The translations under genes were made by a program, and so were the position numbers. Of a stretch of 23,734 nucleotides of DNA, positions 18,689 through 23,734 are shown in pieces. Numbering within the stretch: the first letter of the stretch is position 1; each line of letters begins with the position of its first letter. Source of the stretch: an uncultured Massilia sp. (GTDB lineage: Bacteria > Pseudomonadota > Gammaproteobacteria > Burkholderiales > Burkholderiaceae); the NCBI GenBank assembly GCA_946886065.1, contig CAMPHU010000054.1, positions 1 through 23,734 on the forward strand, read 5' to 3'. The notes beneath the pieces were generated by a model. The model was given only the letters and a program-made list of their open reading frames with translations. It was not told the origin of the DNA and ran no database searches.

Positions 18689-19063
18689 ATGATGACGAGT
18701 AAGGGCGACCCGGGCCGCCCGGAAGGCCATGCGCATCTCATCCAGTCCTGGCGGCGTCTGGCCGTCCAGCTGGGACCGCTCGTCGGCGACAACGGCTTTT
18801 GCGCGCTGTTCGGGCGCGCGTGCCGCCTGGTGAGTCCGGAATTCCGCTGGCTCAGCACCATGCCGCCCTGCAAGTCCTGCGACGCCCAGGTGGGCGCGCT
18901 CGACACCATGCTGGCCAGCGTCGCCCCCGAGCAGGCGGAGGCGGCGCACGCCGCCTTGCTCAAGACCTTTACCGAGCTGCTTGCCGCCCTGATCGGCCAA
19001 GCGCTGGCCACACGTTTAGTCGACGCCGCGTTGCTCGACGGGAATGCACAGGAGCACACGTAA
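18689..19063 (+). CDS. Small protein of unknown function in the KaiC-like operon
   Basis: A predicted 124-residue soluble, helical protein; I do not recognise a named family. Visible are SWRRLAVQLGPLVGDNGFCA (20-39) followed by LFGRACRLVSPEFRWL, a Cys61-x-x-Cys64 pair in PPCKSCDAQ with further Cys38 and Cys45, and a C-terminal amphipathic stretch FTELLAALIGQALATRLVDA. The start is uncertain (tandem ATGs at 18689 and 18692, no clear ribosome binding site; a TTG at 18671 is in frame). Its stop overlaps the KaiC-like start (TAATG), so the two are almost certainly co-translated. That suggests an accessory or regulator of the ATPase, by analogy of position only. Confidence 0.75.
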   Translation: MMTSKGDPGRPEGHAHLIQSWRRLAVQLGPLVGDNGFCALFGRACRLVSPEFRWLSTMPPCKSCDAQVGALDTMLASVAPEQAEAAHAALLKTFTELLAALIGQALATRLVDAALLDGNAQEHT

Positions 19064-20532
19064 TGACGGATAAAGTAAGCCTCGGGAAATTGAGCACCGG
19101 CGTGCCCGGACTCGATGTTCTCCTGGGAGGCGGACTGAGCGAGTTCTCCTTCAACCTGATCGCCGGGGCGCCCGGTTGCGGGAAGACCACGCTGGCCCAC
19201 CAGATCATGTTTTCCCTGGCCAGCGTGGACCGGCGCGCGCTGTTCTTTACCGTGCTGGGCGAGCCTCCGCTGAAGATGCTGCGCTACCAGCAGCAGTACA
19301 GTTTCTTCGAACTCGACAAGGTCGGCACCGCGGTCCGCTACGTGAACCTGGCCGACGACCTGCGCGCGGGCGACTTCACCGGGGTGCTGGAGCGCATCAT
19401 GAAGGAAGTCGAGGATTTCTCGCCCAGCATGGTGTTCGTCGATTCCTTCCGCTCGGTGGCGCAGACCGCGCGCGCCGGCAACGAGGGCGTGGCGGACCTG
19501 CAGCACTTCATCCAGGAACTCGGCACCCGCATGACCAGCTGGCAGGCCACCACCTTCCTGATCGGTGAGTACCTGCATAACGACATCGAGGCCAACCCCA
19601 TCATGACGGTGGCGGACGGGATGATCGCCTTGAGCCAGCTGCACGAGGAAGACTCGGTGGTGCGCAAGATGCGCGTGGTCAAGATGCGCGGCCAGGCCCA
19701 CATGGCCGGCTCGCATACCTTCCGCATCACCGACGACGGCGTGCGCGTCTATCCGCGCCTGCTGCCCCCGCCGGCCGAAGACCGCCAGCCGGGCGCGGCG
19801 GTGGACCGCGAGCTTCGCCGCATCTCCACCGGTGTGGCGGGCCTGGACGAGATGCTGCATGGCGGCCTGCCGCAGGGCCACTCGGTGCTGGTCACCGGCC
19901 CGAGCGGCTGCGGCAAGACCATCCTCGGCACCCGCTTCCTGCAGGAAGGCGCGCGCCAGGGCGAGAAGGGCGTCGTGATGTCCTTCGAGAAGGGCACCGC
20001 GCGCCTGCGCAATGCCGAGCTGGCCCAGATGGTCCAGGCAGGGCAGGTGGCGGTGGTCGAGAGCCGCATGATCGACCTGACCATCGACGAATTGCTCGAT
20101 GAGCTCAACCAGGCCATCGAGCGCACCGGCGCCACCCGCGTGGTGGTCGATTCGCTGTCGGAGCTGGGCCTCTACCTGGCGCCGGAAAGCCGCGACCGCC
20201 TGCGCACCGTCGTGTTCCGCATGCTCGCCTCGCTGGCCAAGCGCGGAGTCAGCGCGGTGGTGACGATGGGGCTGGACGACGAGTTCACGCGCTTCCGGAT
20301 CAGCCATGCCGAAATCGCCTACCTCACCGACGCCATCATCGTGATGCGCTACGGCGAGGCGGACGGCCAGCTGCGCAAGTTCATGTCGGTGGTGAAGGTG
20401 CGCGGCTCCGGCCACAGCCACGAATTGCGCGAGTACGCGATCAACGACGAAGGTTTCGACATCCACCCCCAGCGCACCGAGTTCGAAGGCGTGCTGCACG
20501 GCTTGCCGCAAGCGCGCAGCAGCGGTTACTGA
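19063..20532 (+). CDS. KaiC-family protein with two RecA-like ATPase domains
   Basis: A 489-residue tandem-domain KaiC-family ATPase (cyanobacterial KaiC is about 519). Domain 1 begins LSTGVPGLDVLLGGGL with Walker A GAPGCGKT (35-42) and Walker B MVFVDS; domain 2 begins ISTGVAGLDEMLHGGL with Walker A GPSGCGKT (279-286) and Walker B RVVVDS. KVRGSGHSHELREYAINDEG near the end matches the KaiC KMRGSWHDKAIREF block. Differences from cyanobacterial KaiC, from hand alignment: the phosphorylated Ser431/Thr432 pair is Ala419/Tyr420, the catalytic Glu pair of domain 1 is replaced (TVLGEPP), and domain 2 retains only one (SFEKGT). GGAG ribosome binding site at 19051; ten bases before kinase 2. No kaiA or kaiB is nearby, so a circadian role is not implied. 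Confidence 0.93.
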   Translation: MTDKVSLGKLSTGVPGLDVLLGGGLSEFSFNLIAGAPGCGKTTLAHQIMFSLASVDRRALFFTVLGEPPLKMLRYQQQYSFFELDKVGTAVRYVNLADDLRAGDFTGVLERIMKEVEDFSPSMVFVDSFRSVAQTARAGNEGVADLQHFIQELGTRMTSWQATTFLIGEYLHNDIEANPIMTVADGMIALSQLHEEDSVVRKMRVVKMRGQAHMAGSHTFRITDDGVRVYPRLLPPPAEDRQPGAAVDRELRRISTGVAGLDEMLHGGLPQGHSVLVTGPSGCGKTILGTRFLQEGARQGEKGVVMSFEKGTARLRNAELAQMVQAGQVAVVESRMIDLTIDELLDELNQAIERTGATRVVVDSLSELGLYLAPESRDRLRTVVFRMLASLAKRGVSAVVTMGLDDEFTRFRISHAEIAYLTDAIIVMRYGEADGQLRKFMSVVKVRGSGHSHELREYAINDEGFDIHPQRTEFEGVLHGLPQARSSGY

Positions 20533-20541
20533 GGGCCGCCG

Positions 20542-21891
20542 GTGACGACGTTTCAGGGAAAAGAGCTCAGCTCACTGCAGCGTCGGTCGAACGACGGAGA
20601 GGAATCCGCCGGTGTGCTTCCGCCCGAACAGGCCCTGTCGCGCCGCATCGGCGCACTGGAGGCCGAGGTGGAGGCGCTGCGCGCCGAGGCCGCGCGCAAG
20701 CGCGAACTGGAAGCCCTGGTCGAGCAGCTGCGCGAGGCGAACGGCAACCTGGTCATGGCGGCCGTCAACGCCCAGTCTTCACGCGACGACGCCGAGGAAA
20801 CCAACCGGCGCCAGAACGAATTCCTGGCCATGCTGGCCCACGAGCTGCGCAATCCCCTGGTGCCGATCAGCATGTCGGCCAGCCTGCTGGACCGCGGCGC
20901 GGGCGCCGGGCACCAGGCCCGCCTGAGCCAGGTGATCCAGCGCCAGGTAGAGCACATGGCCCGCCTGCTCGACGACCTGCTGGATGCGGCGCGCCTGAGC
21001 CTCGGGAAAATCACCCTGCACATCCAGCCGCTCGACATGAACGCCGTCATCGAGCAGGCCGTCGAGACGGTGCAGCCGCGCATCCGCGAACGCGCCCAGC
21101 AGCTCGAGCTGCGGCTGCCGCCCCAGCCGGTCGCGGTGGACGGCGATCCGGTGCGCCTGACCCAGGTGTTCACCAACCTGCTGAGCAACGCTTCCAAGTA
21201 CACCCAGGATGGCGGCTGGATCCGGCTCGCCGTCGAGTGCGGCGACGAGGTCGTGGTGAGCATCGCCGACAACGGCAGCGGCATGGCCCCCGAGACCATC
21301 GTCCACGTGTTCGAGCTGTTCACCCAGGGGCCGCGCACCCTGGCGCGCTCGGAGGGCGGGCTCGGGGTCGGCCTGAACGTGGTGCGCAACCTGGTGGGCA
21401 TGCACGGCGGCTCGGTGGGCGTCTCCAGTCCGGGTATCGGGGCGGGTAGCGTGTTCACGGTGCGCCTGCCGCTGTCGCGGGCATGCGCGCCGACGCAAGC
21501 GGAGGCGCCCTCCGCGCCGGCAAGCGGGGGCGGGCGGCGCATCCTGGTGATCGAGGATAACCGCGATGCCTGCGAGGTGCTGCGCATGCTGCTCGAACTC
21601 GAAGGGCACCAGGTCGACGTCGCCGCCGACGGCCACGCCGGCCTGGCGCTGGCGCTGGCCTGCAGCTACGACGCGATCGTCTGCGACATCGGCTTGCCGG
21701 GCATCGACGGCTACGAGCTGATCGCCCGGCTGCGCGCCTGCAGTACAGGCGCAGCGCCGCTGGCGGTGGCGCTGTCGGGCTACGGCCACGCCAACGACCG
21801 CGAACGGGCCATCGCGGCCGGCTTCGACCGCTACCTGGTCAAGCCGGTCGGCCCCGAAGCCCTGCTGGAAGCCCTCGGCGTCACGCGCTGA
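20542..21891 (+). CDS. Hybrid histidine kinase (coiled coil-HisKA-HATPase-REC), paralogue 2
   Basis: A 449-residue soluble hybrid kinase with the same layout as paralogue 1: a coiled coil (about 28-88, RIGALEAEVEALRAEAARKR and onward) without a recognisable sensor, HisKA with His100 in LAMLAHELRNPL, HATPase with NLLSNASKYT, DNGSGM and GGLGVGL, and a receiver with Asp382 in VCDIGLPGIDGY and Lys434 in YLVKPVG. The GTG start at 20542 is supported by GAGGG (20531-20535) at 6 bases, inside the end of the KaiC-like gene, so the two are one operon. That linkage suggests the KaiC-like protein is its input or partner. It ends 28 bases from the convergent aminotransferase. Confidence 0.93.
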   Translation: MTTFQGKELSSLQRRSNDGEESAGVLPPEQALSRRIGALEAEVEALRAEAARKRELEALVEQLREANGNLVMAAVNAQSSRDDAEETNRRQNEFLAMLAHELRNPLVPISMSASLLDRGAGAGHQARLSQVIQRQVEHMARLLDDLLDAARLSLGKITLHIQPLDMNAVIEQAVETVQPRIRERAQQLELRLPPQPVAVDGDPVRLTQVFTNLLSNASKYTQDGGWIRLAVECGDEVVVSIADNGSGMAPETIVHVFELFTQGPRTLARSEGGLGVGLNVVRNLVGMHGGSVGVSSPGIGAGSVFTVRLPLSRACAPTQAEAPSAPASGGGRRILVIEDNRDACEVLRMLLELEGHQVDVAADGHAGLALALACSYDAIVCDIGLPGIDGYELIARLRACSTGAAPLAVALSGYGHANDRERAIAAGFDRYLVKPVGPEALLEALGVTR

Positions 21892-21919
21892 GCGGCCAGC
21901 GCCGCGCCGCCAACGCGTC

Positions 21920-23131
21920 TCAGGGGTGGCCGAGCTGGCGCTCGAGGCGCGCCAGCGCTTCCTCGATGCGCTCGTATCTGGTCGCGTAGGAGAAGCGCAC
22001 ATGGCGCGCCGGCGCGGCGAAGCCGAAATCGTCGCCCGGCACGATGGCCACGTGGGCGTCGCGCAGCAGCGCCATGCTGAAGGCCGCGCTGTCGGCGCGG
22101 TCGCGGTGCGCCACTTCCCTGATGTCCGCGTACACGTAGAAGGCGCCGTCCGGCATCACCGGCACCTGGAAGCCCAGCTCGCGCAGGCCAGGCACCAGGA
22201 AGTCGCGGCGGCGCTGGAACTCGCGCCGGCGCTCCTCGAAGATGCCCAGCGCTTGCGGGTGGAAGCAGGCCAGGGCCGCATGCTGGGCCACGGTCGGGGC
22301 GCAGATGAACAGGTTCTGGGCCAGCTTCTCGAACACCGGGACCAGTTCGTCCGGCACCACCAGCCAGCCCAGGCGCCAGCCGGTCATGTTGAAGTACTTG
22401 GAGAAGCTGTTCACGGTGATGACCTGGTCGCTGACGGCCAGTGCGCTGAGCGGCTGGTGGTCGTAGCTCAGCCCCTGGTAGATCTCGTCGACGATGGCGA
22501 AGCCGCCGCGCGCCTGCACGGCGGCGAGCATGTCGCGCAGCTGCTGCGGCGTCATCGAGGTGCCGGTCGGGTTCGAGGGCGAGGCCACCAGCACGCCGCG
22601 GGTGCGCGCGTTCCAGCGCTCGGCCACATGCGCCGCGCTGAGCTGGTAGCGGTCTTCGCTGCTGGAGGGCACCAGCACCGGCGTGCCCCCGAAGCTGGAC
22701 ACGAAATGGCGGTTGCACGGGTAGCAAGGGTCCGGCATCAGCACTTCGTCGCCTTCGGCCACCAGGGCCGCGCAGGCCAGCAGCAGGCCGGCCGAGGCGC
22801 CGGCGGTGACGACGATGCGGCGCGGGTCGATGTCGAGACCCTGGACGGCGGCATAGTGGCCGGAAATCGCCTCGCGCAGCTCGCGCAGGCCGAGCGAGTC
22901 GGTGTACTGGGTGATGCCGCCGCGGATCGCTTCCATCGCGGCGGAGGCGACGATGTCGGGCGCGGTGAAATCGGGCTCGCCCACGCTCATGCTGATGACG
23001 TCGGCGCCGGCGCGTTTGAGTTCGCCGGCGGCCTTGACCATTTCCATGACGCGGAAGGGTTCGATGGCGTGCACGCGCCGGGCGACCTGGAGGGCGTGCG
23101 CTTGGGATGCGGGGGAGGTGGTGAAAGACAT
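21920..23131 (-). CDS. Class I/II pyridoxal-phosphate-dependent aminotransferase
   Basis: A 403-residue fold-type I aminotransferase. Seen: the substrate motif SVGEPDF, the phosphate-site region TAGASAGLLLACAAL, SPSNPTG (substrate/PLP Asn), VDEIYQGLSYD (Asp and Tyr contacting PLP), the Schiff-base Lys245 in NSFSKYFNMTGWRLGW, and the C-terminal Arg in VRFSYATRYERIEEAL for the carboxylate. The exact amino-acid specificity cannot be read from the sequence. The ATG at 23131 (MSFTTSPASQAH) gives a usual length; another in-frame ATG at 23164 is possible, neither has a strong ribosome binding site. It follows the POT transporter on the same strand, with a hairpin between them. Confidence 0.92.
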   Translation of the reverse strand: MSFTTSPASQAHALQVARRVHAIEPFRVMEMVKAAGELKRAGADVISMSVGEPDFTAPDIVASAAMEAIRGGITQYTDSLGLRELREAISGHYAAVQGLDIDPRRIVVTAGASAGLLLACAALVAEGDEVLMPDPCYPCNRHFVSSFGGTPVLVPSSSEDRYQLSAAHVAERWNARTRGVLVASPSNPTGTSMTPQQLRDMLAAVQARGGFAIVDEIYQGLSYDHQPLSALAVSDQVITVNSFSKYFNMTGWRLGWLVVPDELVPVFEKLAQNLFICAPTVAQHAALACFHPQALGIFEERRREFQRRRDFLVPGLRELGFQVPVMPDGAFYVYADIREVAHRDRADSAAFSMALLRDAHVAIVPGDDFGFAAPARHVRFSYATRYERIEEALARLERQLGHP

Positions 23132-23177
23132 GCTGGTGGATTGCGGGTTGGCGAATCCAGCCATCTTACAAGAATGT

Positions 23178-23205
23178 GGGCCGGTCCGTTTGCACGGACC
23201 GGCCC
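23178..23205 (-). terminator. Strong GC-rich hairpin after the POT transporter
   Basis: GGGCCGGTCCG (23178-23188) pairs perfectly with CGGACCGGCCC (23195-23205) around a 6-base loop, 11 bases past the transporter stop. On the minus strand it is followed by ACATTCTTG, a poor U-run, so it is probably a terminator or attenuator of modest strength before the aminotransferase. Confidence 0.65.
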
Positions 23206-23215
23206 GGGGTGCTGC

Positions 23216-23734
23216 TTACTGATGGGCGTTGTGGGCCGCCGTCAGCCTGCGCATCAGCGGCAGGGCCGCCAGCGCAACCAGGGTGCAGGCGATGGCCGCC
23301 ATGCCCAGCTGGTTGAACAGGCTGGTGTAGACCGGCAGGGTCTGGACCGGATCGACCATGTCGCTCGGCACCGCCGCCAGGTTGGCCACCACGCCGCCCA
23401 GGTATTGCGAGATGCCCACGCCCACGTAGTAGGCGCCCATCATGAAGCCGCCCATGCGCGCCGGCACGTAGCGGGCGATCATGGCCAGTCCCAGGCCGCT
23501 CACCAGCAGCTCGCCCAGCGAATACAGGCCGTAGCCGGCGATCATGATCCACGACGAGGTCAGGCCGTTCACCGCGAACTGGCCGGCGACGCCGTAGGTG
23601 AAGAAGCCGGCCGCCACCACCGTGAAGCCGAGCGCGAACTTGGCCGCGATCGACAAATCCTTGCCGCTCTTGCCGGCGCGGGTGTAGATCCAGGCCAGCA
23701 CCGGGCTCAGGACCATGATCCAGATCGCGTTCAG
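23216..23734 (-). CDS. POT-family proton-coupled peptide transporter, C-terminal part
   Basis: The last 172 residues of a major-facilitator POT (proton-dependent oligopeptide transporter); the 5' part lies beyond the window. The frame is open to the last base, LNAIWIMVLSPVLAWIYTRA, which matches the POT helix with the N-P/A-x-WI-x-x-SP-LA signature. Further hydrophobic helices follow: KFALGFTVVAAGFFTYGVAG, SSWIMIAGYGLYSLGELLVS (the SxGEL-SP-like helix of the family), GGFMMGAYYVGVGISQYLGG and MAAIACTLVALAALPLM. It ends in a short basic tail. Such proteins import di- and tripeptides across the inner membrane. Confidence 0.9.
   Translation of the reverse strand: MNAIWIMVLSPVLAWIYTRAGKSGKDLSIAAKFALGFTVVAAGFFTYGVAGQFAVNGLTSSWIMIAGYGLYSLGELLVSGLGLAMIARYVPARMGGFMMGAYYVGVGISQYLGGVVANLAAVPSDMVDPVQTLPVYTSLFNQLGMAAIACTLVALAALPLMRRLTAAHNAHQ

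Noticed and set aside
19063..20532. Claiming a complete circadian oscillator
   Set aside because: No kaiA or kaiB in the window and the phosphorylation residues appear replaced; KaiC-family ATPases have many non-clock roles.

Overview
The window is GC-rich (typically well over 60% GC in coding regions) with strong G/C third-position bias. The gene order smc, zipA-like, ligA, galU, def, together with Smc instead of MukB, points to a betaproteobacterium of the Burkholderiales, most likely an Oxalobacteraceae (Massilia-like) chromosome. That placement is inferred from gene content and protein flavour, not from a marker gene. No tRNA, rRNA, CRISPR array, insertion sequence or prophage was seen. 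|| Layout. 1-386 (minus): the 5' end of gcvT, preceded by a tandem glycine riboswitch and a well-formed sigma70 promoter. 544-1104 (plus): an orphan ClpP-like protease with an intact catalytic triad. 1299-1481 (minus): a 60-residue Ser/Gly/Gln-rich basic protein with its own terminator. 1778-4015 (plus): a DUF1631 protein, followed by a pyrimidine-rich low-complexity spacer. 4148-15097 (plus): smc, a PAS-PAS histidine kinase, zipA-like, ligA, galU, def and a small predicted outer-membrane barrel, closed by a strong bidirectional terminator and an inverted pair of REP-like palindromes. 15250-17019 (minus): an exported DUF885 protein. 17165-21891 (plus): a signalling cluster made of a hybrid kinase (HisKA-HATPase-REC), a small protein of unknown function, a double-domain KaiC-family ATPase and a second paralogous hybrid kinase. 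21920-23734 (minus): a class I/II aminotransferase and the 3' part of a POT-family peptide transporter. || How the genes work together. Smc (chromosome organisation), the ZipA-like protein (FtsZ-ring anchoring) and LigA (nick sealing) form a replication/segregation/division block. GalU supplies UDP-glucose for envelope polysaccharides; def and the barrel gene are joined to it by overlapping stop/start codons and are probably translationally coupled. || The part most worth attention is 17165-21891. Neither hybrid kinase has a recognisable sensory domain, so input may come through protein contacts, and the obvious candidate is the KaiC-like ATPase between them. By eye alignment that protein lacks the Ser/Thr pair that cyanobacterial KaiC autophosphorylates, and kaiA and kaiB are absent here. 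It is therefore better viewed as a KaiC-derived signalling switch than as a circadian oscillator. A second point of interest is LigA, which carries about 90 extra residues that look like a degenerate second copy of part of its helix-hairpin-helix module.
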